64,000 bases of DNA from Paraburkholderia aromaticivorans (GCF_002278075.1 NZ_CP022990.1:2108001-2172000), one strand, 5' to 3'; counted from the stretch's first letter, positions 18,147 through 28,356 are shown. The notes: generated from the letters alone by a model not told the origin. Program-made: numbers and translations.

Positions 18147-18947
18147 ATGAATTCGAACCCGGCGAACACCACGAATCCGAACGGCCAAGGCGCCGCAGGG
18201 GAGGGTGTACCCGCTGCCGTCCCGGCCACGTCGCCCACTTTCAGCCCTTTGTATCAGCAGATCAAGGGGCTGATCACGCAAAGCCTTGAAAGCGGCGAGT
18301 GGAAGCCCGGCGAGATCATTCCTAGTGAAGTCGAATTGGCGGCCAGATACAAGGTCAGCCAGGGAACGGTGCGCAAAGCGATCGACGAACTTGCAGCCGA
18401 CAACCTGCTGGTGCGCCGCCAGGGTAAGGGCACTTTTGTTGCAACGCACAACGAAGACCGCGCCCAGTTTCGCTTCCTCCGATTGCTGGCCGATGACGGA
18501 GCGGAACACCCGCACGTGAGCCGCCTGCTCGAGTGCCGGCGTTTGCGCGCTTCGGCGGACATCGCACGGCAACTCGACCTGAAACCCGCCGATCCGGTTG
18601 TATTGATCAAGCGATTGCTGCAGTTCGACGGCGAAGTCACCGTGCTCGACGAAATCTGGCTGCCCGGCGCCGTGTTTCGCGGCCTCACGCTCGAGCGGTT
18701 GTCGGAGTATAAAGGTCCACTCTACGCGATGTTCGAGACGGAATTCGGCACGCGCATGATCCGCGCAACGGAGAAGATCCGCGCGGTGGCAGCCGAGCCC
18801 GCCGTGGCCGACCTGCTGCACGTGCCCGCGGGTTTTCCGCTGCTATCGGTCGAGCGCGTGTCCTATACATACGGAGACCGGCCGGTCGAGGTACGCCGTG
18901 GTTGGTATGTCACAACCGGGTACTACTATCAGAACGATCTAAGTTGA
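18147..18947 (+). CDS. GntR-family regulator of the HutC/UTRA type, probable TCA-cycle regulator
   Basis: A 266-aa transcription factor. After a disordered 30-residue start comes the winged helix (LYQQIKGLITQSLESGEWKP, LPSEVELAARYKVSQ-like IPSEVELAARYKVSQGTVRK, and VRRQGKGTFVATH, about residues 33-105). The UTRA effector domain follows (about 115-262: VVLIKRLLQFDGE, VLDEIWLP, PLLSVERVSYTYGDRPVEV, RRGWYVTTGYYY). UTRA domains bind small metabolites, which would suit a sensor of a TCA intermediate. It sits between the mdh block and the sdh operon. Ligand and targets are inferred from position only. Confidence 0.9.
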   Translation: MNSNPANTTNPNGQGAAGEGVPAAVPATSPTFSPLYQQIKGLITQSLESGEWKPGEIIPSEVELAARYKVSQGTVRKAIDELAADNLLVRRQGKGTFVATHNEDRAQFRFLRLLADDGAEHPHVSRLLECRRLRASADIARQLDLKPADPVVLIKRLLQFDGEVTVLDEIWLPGAVFRGLTLERLSEYKGPLYAMFETEFGTRMIRATEKIRAVAAEPAVADLLHVPAGFPLLSVERVSYTYGDRPVEVRRGWYVTTGYYYQNDLS

Positions 18948-19074
18948 AACGGGTTTGAAACGGTTTGTATGAGGGCGCCGCGTCCCACACGCGCGCCTGT
19001 TTGAAGGCGCCTTTATCGCGCAGGCTGCAACGGACTACTCGTGGTTTTCGCTGCAGCGCGATATAAAAAGGCGC

Positions 19075-19080
19075 TAAAAT
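19075..19080 (+). promoter_or_regulatory. Weak -10-like element before sdhC
   Basis: TAAAAT lies 36 bases before the sdhC start, in a locally AT-rich patch (GATATAAAAAG just upstream). A clear -35 box is not seen. Confidence 0.3.
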
Positions 19081-19115
19081 TGCGGATTAGTGTGACTACA
19101 TAGTAGGGGTCTAGC

Positions 19116-19532
19116 ATGGCTGAAGCCGTAAAAAAACCGAGGCCGGAATTCCGGAACATCGGTATCGGGCAGATATTGACGGCGTACCGTCTCCCGCTAG
19201 CGGGGCGAGTATCGATCTTGCACCGCGTGAGCGGTGGTCTGCTTTTTGTTTTTCTTCCGTTCCTGCTGTACCTCTTCGATCAGAGTCTGACTTCTGAACT
19301 CAGCTTCGAAGTCTTCAAAGGCTTCCTCTCCAACATCGTCGTCAAGCTCATCACGCTCGTTCTCGCGTGGGCCTTCCTGTTCCACTTCTGCGCCGGCGTC
19401 CGTCACCTGTTGATGGACACAAACCACAATGCGGTCACGAAGGAAAAAGGCAAGTCGACCTCTATCGTGGTTCTCGTCGTGTCGTCGCTGCTCACCATCG
19501 CATTCGCGGCAAAACTGTTCGGAGCATTCTAA
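19116..19532 (+). CDS. sdhC: Succinate dehydrogenase cytochrome b556 subunit
   Basis: A 138-aa membrane anchor with three transmembrane helices. It begins with the conserved RPLSPHLxIY-like region here read as ILTAYRLPLAGRVSILHRVSGG, which lines the quinone site. HFCAGVRHLLMD carries the probable haem-ligand His. Together with SdhD it anchors SdhAB and passes electrons to ubiquinone. It is first of the sdhCDAB operon, 3 nt before sdhD. Confidence 0.96.
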   Translation: MAEAVKKPRPEFRNIGIGQILTAYRLPLAGRVSILHRVSGGLLFVFLPFLLYLFDQSLTSELSFEVFKGFLSNIVVKLITLVLAWAFLFHFCAGVRHLLMDTNHNAVTKEKGKSTSIVVLVVSSLLTIAFAAKLFGAF

Positions 19533-19535
19533 AAA

Positions 19536-19904
19536 ATGTCAGCTAATAACCGAATCGGTTCGAAGCGTCTTGTTGTCGGCGCGCATTACGGTCTGCGCGA
19601 CTGGCTCGCCCAGCGCATTACCGCCACGATCATGGCGATCTACACGGTGATCCTGCTCGTCTGGTTCTTTGGCGCGCGCGATTTTTCGTATGAAGGCTGG
19701 GCGTCGATCTTCGCGACGCAATGGATGAAACTCGCCACGTTCGTCACGCTGCTCTCGCTGTTCTATCACGCCTGGGTTGGTATCCGCGACATCTGGATGG
19801 ACTATGTGAAGCCCGTTGGCACGCGCCTGTTCCTTCAGGCGCTGACGATCGTCTGGCTGCTCGCATGTGCGGGCTACGCTGCGCAGATTCTCTGGAGAGT
19901 GTAA
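19536..19904 (+). CDS. sdhD: Succinate dehydrogenase hydrophobic anchor subunit
   Basis: A 122-aa anchor with three transmembrane helices. The signature [16 protein letters not shown] holds the His and the Asp-rich loop near the quinone site. [12 protein letters not shown] near the N-terminus is typical of SdhD. It starts 3 nt after sdhC and ends 4 nt before sdhA. Confidence 0.96.
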   Translation: MSANNRIGSKRLVVGAHYGLRDWLAQRITATIMAIYTVILLVWFFGARDFSYEGWASIFATQWMKLATFVTLLSLFYHAWVGIRDIWMDYVKPVGTRLFLQALTIVWLLACAGYAAQILWRV

Positions 19905-19908
19905 AAGA

Positions 19909-21684
19909 ATGGCTGCAATCAAGAATTCTCTGCCGCGTCGCAAGTTTGACGTGGTTATCGTCGGCGCAGGCGGCTCGGGGATGCGCGCTTCGCTGCAACT
20001 CGCGCGCGCTGGTCTGTCGGTTTGCGTGCTGTCCAAGGTGTTCCCGACGCGTTCGCACACGGTCGCTGCCCAAGGCGGCATCGGCGCTTCGCTCGGCAAC
20101 ATGAGCGAAGACAACTGGCACTATCACTTCTACGACACGATCAAGGGCTCCGACTGGCTCGGCGACCAGGACGCGATCGAGTTCATGTGCCGCGAAGCAC
20201 CGAACGCAGTCTACGAACTCGAACACTTCGGCATGCCGTTCGACCGTAACGCCGACGGCACGATTTACCAGCGCCCGTTCGGCGGCCACACCGCGAACTA
20301 CGGCGAAAAGCCGGTGCAACGCGCTTGCGCGGCGGCCGACCGTACCGGTCACGCGCTGCTGCACACGCTGTATCAGCAGAACGTCGCGGCCAAGACGCAG
20401 TTCTTCGTCGAATGGATGGCGCTGGATCTGATCCGCGACGCCGAAGGCGATGTGCTCGGCGTGACCGCGCTGGAAATGGAAACCGGCGACGTCTACATTC
20501 TCGAAGGCAAGACCACGCTGTTCGCCACGGGCGGCGCGGGCCGTATCTTCGCGGCGTCCACCAATGCATTCATCAACACCGGTGACGGCTTGGGCATGGC
20601 TGCGCGCTCGGGCATCGCACTGCAAGACATGGAATTCTGGCAATTCCACCCGACCGGCGTGGCCGGCGCGGGCGTGCTGATTACCGAAGGCGTGCGCGGC
20701 GAAGGCGGCATTCTGCGCAACTCGAACGGCGAGCGTTTCATGGAACGCTACGCGCCCACTTTGAAGGATCTGGCGCCGCGCGACTTCGTTTCGCGTTCGA
20801 TGGACCAGGAAATCAAGGAAGGCCGCGGCGTGGGTCCGAACAAGGATCACGTGCTGCTCGACCTGTCGCACATCGGCGCCGAGACGATCATGAAGCGTCT
20901 GCCGTCGATCCGCGAAATCGCGCTGAAGTTCGCGAACGTCGATTGCATTAAAGAGCCGATCCCGGTCGTGCCGACCATCCACTATCAGATGGGCGGCATT
21001 CCGACGAACATTCACGGCCAGGTCGTGGGTACGTCGAAGGGTCACGAAGAGCCGGTCAACGGCTTCTACGCAGTGGGCGAATGCTCGTGCGTGTCGGTGC
21101 ACGGTGCGAACCGTCTCGGCACGAACTCGCTGCTCGACCTGGTGGTGTTCGGCCGCGCGGCCGGCAACCACATCGTCAAGCACGTGAAGGAAATCAAGGA
21201 GCACAAGCCCCTGCCGGCTGATGCCGCTGATTTCGCGCTGTCGCGTCTGGCGAAGCTGGATAGCTCCTCGTCGGGCGAGTACGCGCAGTCGGTCGCGAAC
21301 GACATCCGCGGCACGATGCAAAAGCATGCCGGCGTGTTCCGTACCTCGGCGTTGCTGTCTGAAGGCGTCGAGCGCATCCGCGAAGTCGCTGACCGCGTCG
21401 ACAGCATCCATCTGAAGGACAAGTCGAAGGTGTTCAACACGGCGCGTATCGAAGCGCTGGAAGTGGCGAACCTGATCGAAGTGGCACGCGCCACGATGGT
21501 TTCCGCCGAAGCGCGTAAGGAAAGCCGTGGTGCGCACGCGCAGAACGACTTCGAACATCGCGACGACGAAAACTGGCTGCGCCATACGCTGTGGTTCAGC
21601 GAAGGCGATCGCCTCGACTACAAGCCGGTTCACATGCAACCGCTGACGGTCGAATCGGTCCCGCCGAAAGCGCGGACCTTCTAA
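19909..21684 (+). CDS. sdhA: Succinate dehydrogenase flavoprotein subunit
   Basis: A 591-aa subunit that oxidises succinate to fumarate. The start is the ATG at 19909 ([14 protein letters not shown]); the longer frame upstream overlaps sdhD. The FAD-binding [18 protein letters not shown] is near residue 15. The His carrying covalent FAD is in [10 protein letters not shown]. Active-site residues lie in [15 protein letters not shown] and the capping-domain [14 protein letters not shown] [15 protein letters not shown]. Covalent flavinylation would need SdhE, encoded 0.8 kb downstream. Confidence 0.98.
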   Translation: MAAIKNSLPRRKFDVVIVGAGGSGMRASLQLARAGLSVCVLSKVFPTRSHTVAAQGGIGASLGNMSEDNWHYHFYDTIKGSDWLGDQDAIEFMCREAPNAVYELEHFGMPFDRNADGTIYQRPFGGHTANYGEKPVQRACAAADRTGHALLHTLYQQNVAAKTQFFVEWMALDLIRDAEGDVLGVTALEMETGDVYILEGKTTLFATGGAGRIFAASTNAFINTGDGLGMAARSGIALQDMEFWQFHPTGVAGAGVLITEGVRGEGGILRNSNGERFMERYAPTLKDLAPRDFVSRSMDQEIKEGRGVGPNKDHVLLDLSHIGAETIMKRLPSIREIALKFANVDCIKEPIPVVPTIHYQMGGIPTNIHGQVVGTSKGHEEPVNGFYAVGECSCVSVHGANRLGTNSLLDLVVFGRAAGNHIVKHVKEIKEHKPLPADAADFALSRLAKLDSSSSGEYAQSVANDIRGTMQKHAGVFRTSALLSEGVERIREVADRVDSIHLKDKSKVFNTARIEALEVANLIEVARATMVSAEARKESRGAHAQNDFEHRDDENWLRHTLWFSEGDRLDYKPVHMQPLTVESVPPKARTF

Positions 21685-21708
21685 GGCACAAGTCAAAGGA
21701 ATTCAGAA

Positions 21709-22413
21709 ATGGCAAAGCGTACATTTGAAATCTACCGCTACGACCCGGACAAGGACGCAGCGCCGCGCATGCAAACGTACGAGATCGAAATCGACTCGCA
21801 CGAACGCATGCTGCTCGACGCGCTGCTCAAGCTGAAGGCAGTGGACGAGACGTTGTCGTTCCGCCGCTCGTGCCGCGAAGGCGTGTGCGGTTCGGACGCG
21901 ATGAACATCAACGGCAAGAACGGTCTGGCCTGCTTGCAGAACATGAACGATCTGCCGCAAAAGATCGTGCTGCGTCCGCTGCCGGGACTGCCGGTCATTC
22001 GCGACCTGATCGTCGACATGACGCAGTTCTTCAACCAGTATCACTCGATCAAGCCGTATCTGATCAACGATACGCCGCCGCCGGAAAAGGAGCGTCTGCA
22101 GTCGCCGGAAGAACGCGACGAGCTCGACGGCCTGTACGAATGTATTCTGTGCGCTAGTTGCTCGACGTCGTGCCCGAGCTTCTGGTGGAATCCGGACAAG
22201 TTCGTCGGCCCGGCCGGCCTGTTGCAAGCCTATCGTTTCATCGCGGACAGCCGCGACGAAGCGACCGGCGAACGCCTCGACAACCTGGAAGATCCGTACC
22301 GTCTGTTCCGTTGCCATACCATCATGAATTGCGTCGACGTTTGCCCGAAGGGCTTGAACCCGACCAAGGCGATTGGCAAGATCAAGGAATTGATGGTTCG
22401 CCGCGCTGTCTAG
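21709..22413 (+). CDS. sdhB: Succinate dehydrogenase iron-sulfur subunit
   Basis: A 234-aa electron-transfer subunit. [2Fe-2S] ligands are in [20 protein letters not shown]. The C-terminal half holds [4Fe-4S] and [3Fe-4S] ligands in [13 protein letters not shown] and [17 protein letters not shown]. It links SdhA's flavin to the quinone site in SdhCD. The ribosome site AAAGGAA precedes the ATG. Confidence 0.98.
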   Translation: MAKRTFEIYRYDPDKDAAPRMQTYEIEIDSHERMLLDALLKLKAVDETLSFRRSCREGVCGSDAMNINGKNGLACLQNMNDLPQKIVLRPLPGLPVIRDLIVDMTQFFNQYHSIKPYLINDTPPPEKERLQSPEERDELDGLYECILCASCSTSCPSFWWNPDKFVGPAGLLQAYRFIADSRDEATGERLDNLEDPYRLFRCHTIMNCVDVCPKGLNPTKAIGKIKELMVRRAV

Positions 22414-22468
22414 GATGAATAACCCGCTCGCTCCCTGTCGTGCGCTGCCCCAAGGGGCGGTCGGTACG

Positions 22469-22487
22469 CTTGGGAAGCGGCCCGGCG
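22469..22487 (+). repeat. Partial copy 3 of the dispersed CTTGGG...GGCCCGGCG element
   Basis: CTTGGGAAGCGGCCCGGCG lies between sdhB and sdhE. It matches the end of copy 1 (16615-16631) with two extra bases. A preceding CCCCAAGGGG hairpin (about 22448-22457) belongs to the same intergenic structure. Confidence 0.55.
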
Positions 22488-22496
22488 CGTGCTGAA

Positions 22497-22769
22497 ATGA
22501 ACGACACATCGCATCAGTCCGACCCTCTCCGCCGCGCGCGCCTTCGCTGGCGCGCGCGGCGGGGCCTGCTGGAAAACGATCTGATTTTTGAGCGTTTTTT
22601 CGGCCGATATGAGCATGACCTCAGCGATGCCGACGTGGGCGCTCTCACGCGCCTGCTCGAGCTGAGCGATAACGACCTGATGGACTTGCTGCTCGCGCGC
22701 AAGGAACCGGAAGGCGACCTTGCCGACCCGGATGTGATCCGGGTGCTGGAGTTGCTGCGGAATGCCTGA
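22497..22769 (+). CDS. sdhE: FAD assembly factor SdhE (SdhAF2 family)
   Basis: A 90-aa protein of the family that helps attach FAD covalently to SdhA. The diagnostic RGxxE motif is present as RRGLLEND, followed by helical segments (FFGRYEHDLSDADV, LLELSDNDLMDLLLAR) of normal length. The ATG at 22497 is preferred; upstream in-frame codons come from repeat sequence. It sits 83 bases after sdhB, separated by a hairpin repeat that may lower its expression. Confidence 0.93.
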   Translation: MNDTSHQSDPLRRARLRWRARRGLLENDLIFERFFGRYEHDLSDADVGALTRLLELSDNDLMDLLLARKEPEGDLADPDVIRVLELLRNA

Positions 22770-22850
22770 GCGGCTCGCGCGCCGCTTGTCCGTTGTTCCA
22801 GGCGTGCAATTATCGAAACCCTGTTTCCATACTTCGATTGAGGATCTGCT

Positions 22851-24152
22851 ATGACCCCGTCAGATGTTAAAGCCACGCTATCGTTCAGCGACAATTCGCC
22901 GAGCGTTGAAATGCCGATTTACAAGGGCACCCTCGGCCCGGACGTGATCGACATCCGCAAACTGTACGGCCAGACCGGCAAGTTCACGTACGACCCGGGC
23001 TTCATGTCGACGGCGGCGTGCAATTCCGCGATCACCTACATCGACGGCGATAAGGGCGAGTTGCTGTACCGCGGTTATCCGATCGACAACCTCGCGGAAA
23101 ACGCCGACTTCCTCGAAACCTGCTATCTGCTGCTGAAGGGCGAATTGCCGAACGCGCAGCAGAACGCCGAGTTCGTCAAGACGGTGACGAACCACACGAT
23201 GGTGCATGAGCAAATGCACTTCTTCTTCCGCGGTTTCCGTCGCGACGCGCACCCGATGGCGATTCTGGTGGCCGCCGTCGGCGCGCTGTCGGCGTTCTAT
23301 CACGACTCGCTCGACATCAACAATCCGCGTCACCGTGAAGTGTCGGCCATTCGCATGATCGCGAAGCTGCCGACGCTGGTGGCGATGGCGTACAAGTACA
23401 GCATCGGCCAGCCGTTTGCGTACCCGAAGAACGACCTGTCGTACAGCGCGAACTTCATGCACATGATGTTCTCGAACCCATGCGAAGAGTACAAGGTCAA
23501 CGACGTGCTGGTGCGCGCGCTGGACCGCATCCTGATCCTGCACGCGGACCACGAGCAGAACGCTTCGACCTCGACCGTGCGTCTGGCCGGTTCGTCGGGT
23601 GCCAATCCGTTCGCGTGTATCGCAGCCGGTATCGCATGTCTGTGGGGCCCGGCGCACGGCGGTGCGAACGAAGCCGCGCTGAACATGCTGGAAGAAATCG
23701 GCTCGGTCGACAACATTCCCGAGTTCATCAAGCAGGTGAAGGACAAGAACTCGGGCGTGAAGCTGATGGGCTTCGGTCACCGTGTCTACAAGAACTACGA
23801 TCCGCGTGCGAAGCTGATGCGCGAAACCTGCCACGAAGTGCTGGAAGAACTGGGCCTGCACGACGACCCGCTGTTCAAGCTGGCCATGGCACTGGAAAAG
23901 ATCGCGCTGGAAGACGAATACTTCGTGTCGCGCAAGCTGTACCCGAACGTCGACTTCTACTCGGGTATCGTGCAGCGCGCGCTGGGCATCCCGACCTCGA
24001 TGTTCACGTGTATCTTCGCGATGGCACGCACGGTCGGCTGGATTGCACAGTGGAACGAAATGATCGCCGATCCGGAACAGAAGATCGGCCGTCCGCGTCA
24101 GCTGTTCATCGGCGACACGCAGCGTGAAGCCAAGCCGATCGCGCAACGCTGA
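22851..24152 (+). CDS. gltA: Citrate synthase, type II (hexameric)
   Basis: A 433-aa enzyme condensing acetyl-CoA with oxaloacetate. The N-terminal domain ([23 protein letters not shown]) marks the long, NADH-sensitive Gram-negative form. Catalytic residues are in [43 protein letters not shown] and [10 protein letters not shown]. It is last in the sdh-gltA run, ended by a strong terminator at 24234. With prpC it gives the window two citrate-synthase paralogues of different length. Confidence 0.97.
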   Translation: MTPSDVKATLSFSDNSPSVEMPIYKGTLGPDVIDIRKLYGQTGKFTYDPGFMSTAACNSAITYIDGDKGELLYRGYPIDNLAENADFLETCYLLLKGELPNAQQNAEFVKTVTNHTMVHEQMHFFFRGFRRDAHPMAILVAAVGALSAFYHDSLDINNPRHREVSAIRMIAKLPTLVAMAYKYSIGQPFAYPKNDLSYSANFMHMMFSNPCEEYKVNDVLVRALDRILILHADHEQNASTSTVRLAGSSGANPFACIAAGIACLWGPAHGGANEAALNMLEEIGSVDNIPEFIKQVKDKNSGVKLMGFGHRVYKNYDPRAKLMRETCHEVLEELGLHDDPLFKLAMALEKIALEDEYFVSRKLYPNVDFYSGIVQRALGIPTSMFTCIFAMARTVGWIAQWNEMIADPEQKIGRPRQLFIGDTQREAKPIAQR

Positions 24153-24233
24153 TTGGTCTTGAGTCCGCGTCGTTCGCAGTGGTCGGTTCTGCTGCGAGCC
24201 AACGCGGAACCTGATCGACAGGTGATCGACAAG

Positions 24234-24272
24234 AAATGCCCCGACGGGTTATCCCGCCGGGGCATTTTGTTT
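24234..24272 (+). terminator. Intrinsic terminator after gltA
   Basis: AAATGCCCC-GACGGG pairs with CCCGCC-GGGGCATTT around a TTAT loop (24234-24266) and is followed by TGTTTT. It closes the sdh-gltA transcription unit. Confidence 0.9.
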
Positions 24273-24493
24273 TCGGGTTCGATCTCGCGCGTTCGAGCAT
24301 CGGATCGCGCCGCGGCGCAGCAAGCTGCAATCGCGCGCAGGCTTGCCGGGTAACCTCGATACAGGTATCGGCACTACCACTCAACTCCCTGTTTTTTATC
24401 GGTTTTCTTCCTGAATGAACGGCCCAAAGCGGGACGCTGCGTGGCATAATCGACCGACACGGTCAGCCCGCAGTCATTACTACCCCGCATACC
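24273..24493. other. Intergenic region before leuC, no gene seen
   Basis: Between the gltA terminator and leuC I find only the candidate promoter below. A 60-codon open frame ending near 24418 starts inside the terminator and has no ribosome site. I see no leucine-rich leader peptide. Confidence 0.5.
24442..24450 (+). promoter_or_regulatory. Extended -10 promoter candidate for leuC
   Basis: TGGCATAAT has the TGn extension and a CATAAT -10 box, 43 bases before the leuC ATG. No good -35 box is seen, which is usual for extended -10 promoters. Confidence 0.5.
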
Positions 24494-25903
24494 ATGGCAC
24501 AGACTCTCTACGACAAATTGTGGAACACACACGTGGTCCACTCGGAAGAAGACGGCACGACGATTCTTTACATCGACCGTCACCTGCTGCACGAAGTCAC
24601 CAGCCCTCAGGCGTTCGAAGGTCTGAAGCTGGCTGAGCGTCCGGTGTGGCGCATTAGCGCGAACCTGGCGGTGTCGGACCACAATGTGCCGACCACGGAC
24701 CGCAGCCACGGCATCGCCGATCCGGTCTCCAAGCTGCAAGTGGACACGCTCGATTCGAACTGCGACGCCTACGGCATCACGCAGTTCAAGATGAACGATC
24801 TGCGTCAGGGCATCGTGCACATTATCGGGCCGGAGCAGGGCGCCACGTTGCCGGGCATGACGATCGTCTGCGGTGACTCCCACACCTCCACGCACGGCGC
24901 GTTCGGCGCGCTGGCGCATGGCATTGGCACGTCGGAAGTCGAGCACGTGCTGGCCACGCAAACGCTCTTGCAGAAAAAGAGCAAGAACATGCTGGTGAAG
25001 GTCGAAGGCGCGCTGCCGCGCGGCTGTACCGCGAAAGACATCGTGCTCGCCATCATCGGCAAGATCGGCACCGCGGGCGGCACCGGCTACGCGATCGAAT
25101 TCGGCGGCTCGACCATCCGCGCGCTTTCCATGGAAGGCCGCATGACGGTCTGCAACATGGCGATCGAGGCGGGCGCGCGCGCCGGCATGGTCGCGGTCGA
25201 CGACACCACCATCGAATACCTGAAGGGCCGTCCGTTCTCGCCGGAAGGCGTGGAGTGGGATCACGCGGTCGAGTACTGGAAGCAGTTCAAGTCGGACGAC
25301 GGCGCGCACTTCGATCGCGTGGTCGAGCTGAACGCCGCCGAGATCGTGCCGCAAGTCACGTGGGGCACGTCGCCGGAAATGGTCACGGCCGTGGACGGCC
25401 GCGTGCCGGATCCGGATCGCGAAAAAGACCCGGTCAAGCGCGACGCCATGGAGCGTGCGCTGAAATACATGGCGCTCGAACCCAATGCGCCGATCGAATC
25501 GATCAAGCCGGATAAAATCTTCATCGGGTCGTGTACCAACGCGCGTATTGAAGACATTCGCGCCGCGGCTTACGTCGTGAAGAAACTGGGCCGCCGCGTG
25601 GCGCCGAACATTCGTCTGGCCATGGTCGTGCCGGGTTCGGGTCTCGTGAAGGCACAGGCGGAACGTGAAGGCCTCGACAAGGTCTTTACCGACGCCGGGT
25701 TCGAATGGCGTGAACCAGGTTGCTCGATGTGTCTCGCCATGAACGCCGACCGGCTGGAGCCGGGCGAGCGTTGTGCGTCCACGTCGAATCGTAATTTCGA
25801 AGGTCGTCAGGGCGCCGGTGGCCGTACCCACCTCGTGAGCCCCGCGATGGCTGCGGCCGCGGCCATCGAAGGGCATTTCGTCGATATTCGCAAGCTTGGA
25901 TAA
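24494..25903 (+). CDS. leuC: 3-isopropylmalate dehydratase large subunit
   Basis: A 469-aa [4Fe-4S] hydro-lyase subunit that isomerises 2- to 3-isopropylmalate in leucine synthesis. Cluster cysteines are in [14 protein letters not shown] and [28 protein letters not shown] and the C-terminal [11 protein letters not shown] are diagnostic. It needs LeuD, encoded 251 bp downstream after a small entericidin gene. Confidence 0.98.
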   Translation: MAQTLYDKLWNTHVVHSEEDGTTILYIDRHLLHEVTSPQAFEGLKLAERPVWRISANLAVSDHNVPTTDRSHGIADPVSKLQVDTLDSNCDAYGITQFKMNDLRQGIVHIIGPEQGATLPGMTIVCGDSHTSTHGAFGALAHGIGTSEVEHVLATQTLLQKKSKNMLVKVEGALPRGCTAKDIVLAIIGKIGTAGGTGYAIEFGGSTIRALSMEGRMTVCNMAIEAGARAGMVAVDDTTIEYLKGRPFSPEGVEWDHAVEYWKQFKSDDGAHFDRVVELNAAEIVPQVTWGTSPEMVTAVDGRVPDPDREKDPVKRDAMERALKYMALEPNAPIESIKPDKIFIGSCTNARIEDIRAAAYVVKKLGRRVAPNIRLAMVVPGSGLVKAQAEREGLDKVFTDAGFEWREPGCSMCLAMNADRLEPGERCASTSNRNFEGRQGAGGRTHLVSPAMAAAAAIEGHFVDIRKLG

Positions 25904-25908
25904 ATCGC

Positions 25909-26067
25909 ATGATGAAGAACATGAATCGCACCACTCTATTGCGCCGCTTCGCCCTCGGTTGCCTGGCTGGGCTATTGCTCGGTCTCGCCGGTTGCAACAC
26001 GGTGCACGGATTCGGCGAGGACATGTCGCACCTCGGCAATTCGATCAGCAATCACGCTGATAAATAA
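25909..26067 (+). CDS. Entericidin-like small lipoprotein
   Basis: A 52-aa product starting at ATG 25909; ATG 25912 is the alternative. It begins MMKNMNRTTLLRRFALGC, followed by a hydrophobic stretch and lipobox LAGC (Cys29). The mature peptide starts CNTVHGFGEDMSHLGNSI, which matches the entericidin A/B pattern CNTxxGxGEDxxxLGxxI. Entericidins are small bacteriolytic or antidote lipoproteins linked to stress-induced lysis. It lies 5 nt after leuC and 87 nt before leuD, so it must share their transcript. Confidence 0.88.
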   Translation: MMKNMNRTTLLRRFALGCLAGLLLGLAGCNTVHGFGEDMSHLGNSISNHADK

Positions 26068-26154
26068 GCGGTTTTTGATTTTTACCGGCCATGCGCCGAG
26101 CGGCTTTCCGGCCGCCGCGCGCATTGCCCGGTCTTGAAACAGGTGCCAAGCGTC

Positions 26155-26808
26155 ATGGATAAATTCATCGTACACACCGGCGTCGTGGCGCCGCTCGATC
26201 GTGAGAACGTCGACACGGACGCGATCATCCCGAAGCAATTCCTGAAGTCGATCAAGCGCACGGGTTTCGGTCCGAACGCGTTCGACGAATGGCGCTACCT
26301 CGACCACGGCGAGCCGGGTCAGGACAATTCGCAGCGCCCGCTGAACCCTGACTTCGTGCTGAACCAGCCGCGTTATCAAGGCGCTTCGGTGCTGCTGGCG
26401 CGCAAGAACTTCGGCTGCGGCAGCTCGCGCGAGCATGCGCCGTGGGCGCTGGAGCAGTACGGCTTTCGCGCGTTGATCGCGCCGAGCTTCGCCGACATTT
26501 TCTATAACAACTGCTTCAAGAACGGCCTGCTGCCGATCGTGCTGACCGAACAGCAAGTCGATCACCTGTTCAACGAAACGTATGCGTTCAACGGCTTCAA
26601 GCTGACGGTGGATCTGGAAGCGCAAGTGGTACGCACGGCGGACGGCGGCACCGAGTATCCGTTCGAAGTCGCGGCGTTCCGCAAGTACTGCCTGCTGAAC
26701 GGCTTCGACGACATCGGCCTCACGCTGCGTCACGCGGACAAGATTCGCCAGTTCGAAGCAGAGCGGATCGCGAAGCAGCCGTGGCTGGCTCACCGCATCG
26801 TCGGTTAA
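26155..26808 (+). CDS. leuD: 3-isopropylmalate dehydratase small subunit
   Basis: A 217-aa swivel-domain partner of LeuC. The start at 26155 ([22 protein letters not shown]) matches the family. [15 protein letters not shown] near residue 88 and [12 protein letters not shown] are diagnostic substrate-binding segments. The following intergenic region carries a large hairpin repeat before leuB. Confidence 0.97.
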   Translation: MDKFIVHTGVVAPLDRENVDTDAIIPKQFLKSIKRTGFGPNAFDEWRYLDHGEPGQDNSQRPLNPDFVLNQPRYQGASVLLARKNFGCGSSREHAPWALEQYGFRALIAPSFADIFYNNCFKNGLLPIVLTEQQVDHLFNETYAFNGFKLTVDLEAQVVRTADGGTEYPFEVAAFRKYCLLNGFDDIGLTLRHADKIRQFEAERIAKQPWLAHRIVG

Positions 26809-26853
26809 ATACGTGAGGGCCTATCTGGCCCGCTCGCCGATTCAAGCTCGCAA

Positions 26854-26936
26854 GAAAACGCCGGGCCGCCCCAAGTTTTCTTGCTTCCCCGCGGGGGGCC
26901 TGACGCGAAGCGACAGGTCCGGGGGCACTCTCACTC
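26854..26936 (-). repeat. Dispersed hairpin repeat, copy 2 (inverted) between leuD and leuB
   Basis: CGCCGGGCCGCCCCAAG (26859-26875) is the reverse complement of the end of copy 1. Farther right, GGGGGGCCTGACGCGAAGCG continues the match to copy 1's middle (CGCTTTGCGCCGGGCCCCC) in inverted orientation. Arms within it can pair. Confidence 0.75.
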
Positions 26937-26961
26937 TCGAAGAAAACCTCAAGGAATTCGC

Positions 26962-28029
26962 ATGAAGATCGCAGTGTTGCCGGGCGACGGCATTGGTCCC
27001 GAAATCGTCAAGGAAGCCGTCAAGGTTCTGAACGTGCTTGGCGAAAAGTTCGAACTCGAAGAAGCGCCGGTTGGCGGCGCGGGCTACGAAGCGAAGGGCC
27101 ATCCGCTGCCTGATTCGACGCTGGCGCTGGCGAAAGAAGCCGATGCGATCCTGTTCGGCGCCGTCGGCGACTGGAAGTACGACAAGCTCGAACGCGCGCT
27201 GCGCCCGGAACAGGCCATTCTCGGTCTGCGCAAGCACCTGCAACTGTTCGCGAACTTCCGTCCGGCGATCTGCTATCCGCAACTCACCGGCGCTTCGTCG
27301 TTGAAGGAAGAGATCGTGTCGGGCCTCGACATCCTGATCGTGCGCGAGCTGAACGGCGACATCTATTTCGGCTCGCCGCGCGGCGTGCGCGAAGCACCGG
27401 ACGGTTTGTTCGCCGGCTCGAAAGAGGGCTTCGACACGATGCGTTATTCGGAGCCCGAAGTGCGCCGCATCGCGCATGTCGCGTTTCAGGCAGCGCAAAA
27501 GCGTGGCAAGAAGCTGACGTCGGTGGATAAAGCCAACGTGCTCGAAACGTCGCAGTTCTGGAAAGACGTGATGATCGACGTGTCGAAAGAATATGCGGAC
27601 GTCGAGCTCTCGCATATGTACGTTGACAACGCGGCCATGCAACTGGTGAAGGCGCCGAAGTCGTTCGACGTGATCGTCACCGGCAACATGTTCGGCGACA
27701 TTCTCTCCGACGAAGCGGCCATGCTGACGGGTTCGATCGGCATGCTGCCGTCGGCCTCGCTCGACAAGAACAACAAGGGCTTGTACGAGCCGTCGCACGG
27801 TTCCGCGCCGGATATCGCCGGCAAGGGCGTGGCGAATCCGCTTGCCACGATTCTGTCGGCCGCCATGATGCTGCGCTATTCGCTGAACAAGGCAGAGCAG
27901 GCGGACCGCATCGAAAACGCCGTGAAAAAAGTGCTCGAACAAGGCTATCGCACCGGCGATATCCTCACGCCGGGTTGCAAGCAGGTCGGCACGGTTGCCA
28001 TGGGCGACGCCGTCGTCGCAGCGCTGTAA
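26962..28029 (+). CDS. leuB: 3-isopropylmalate dehydrogenase
   Basis: A 355-aa NAD-dependent enzyme of leucine synthesis. It starts [16 protein letters not shown] after an AAGGAA ribosome site. The [20 protein letters not shown] segment, the catalytic Lys/Tyr regions ([27 protein letters not shown]) and the metal-binding VDNAAMQLV and [11 protein letters not shown] are present. [18 protein letters not shown] binds NAD. Confidence 0.98.
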   Translation: MKIAVLPGDGIGPEIVKEAVKVLNVLGEKFELEEAPVGGAGYEAKGHPLPDSTLALAKEADAILFGAVGDWKYDKLERALRPEQAILGLRKHLQLFANFRPAICYPQLTGASSLKEEIVSGLDILIVRELNGDIYFGSPRGVREAPDGLFAGSKEGFDTMRYSEPEVRRIAHVAFQAAQKRGKKLTSVDKANVLETSQFWKDVMIDVSKEYADVELSHMYVDNAAMQLVKAPKSFDVIVTGNMFGDILSDEAAMLTGSIGMLPSASLDKNNKGLYEPSHGSAPDIAGKGVANPLATILSAAMMLRYSLNKAEQADRIENAVKKVLEQGYRTGDILTPGCKQVGTVAMGDAVVAAL

Positions 28030-28176
28030 GAAGGCGCGCGGATCGAACAGCAGTGAGGTCGTCAAACGGCCTTTAAAACGCGAATTGGCCTCGAATGAGG
28101 CCGATTCGCGCGTAATACGGGCGGCAGCGGCGGACGTTGACGTCGCCAGATTCCGGTTTTCGTGTATATTGTAGCG

Positions 28177-28296
28177 ATGGCGCACACAGCTCAAATCTCC
28201 TCGATTTCGACACTGCACGGCAAAACGGCCCGTGTGGTTGAGCTCGCCATTACCACCACCAAAACGATTACCCCGAAAACGATCACGAAGCGCTGA
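28177..28296 (+). CDS. Putative Thr/Ile/Lys-rich leader peptide of asd
   Basis: A 39-codon frame starts at ATG 28177 and stops 84 bases before asd. Its last 15 residues read ITTTKTITPKTITKR: seven Thr, three Ile and three Lys. It resembles the Thr/Ile-rich thrL leader of enterobacteria in composition. Thr, Ile and Lys are end products of the aspartate pathway that asd serves. No Shine-Dalgarno is seen; TATATT at 28165-28170 would place a transcript start near the ATG, so leaderless translation is possible. It is followed by two mutually exclusive stem-loops. The attenuation role is inferred. Confidence 0.6.
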   Translation: MAHTAQISSISTLHGKTARVVELAITTTKTITPKTITKR

Positions 28297-28314
28297 TCGT
28301 CCGTCGTGCCCGCT

Positions 28315-28356
28315 CATCTTCCCCGCGCGGTCACTGCGGGCAAAGATGCGGGGAAG
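28315..28356 (+). promoter_or_regulatory. Alternative stem-loops between leader peptide and asd
   Basis: Fold 1 pairs CATCTT/AAGATG (28315-28320 with 28343-28348) and CCCGC/GCGGG (28322-28326 with 28336-28340). Fold 2 pairs CTTCCCCGC (28318-28326) with GCGGGGAAG (28348-28356). The folds share their left arm and exclude each other. Fold 2 is followed only by TTT, so it may act as a weak terminator or by limiting access to the asd ribosome site (GAAGGG near 28366). Confidence 0.5.

Noticed and set aside
19744..21696. 650-codon minus-strand open frame
   Set aside because: It is the shadow of sdhA and part of sdhD.
22440..22496. Longer N-terminus of sdhE
   Set aside because: The extra codons derive from the intergenic repeat, and the family begins at ATG 22497.
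24236..24418. 60-codon frame before leuC, considered as a leucine leader peptide
   Set aside because: It starts inside the gltA terminator, has no ribosome site and lacks a run of leucine codons.
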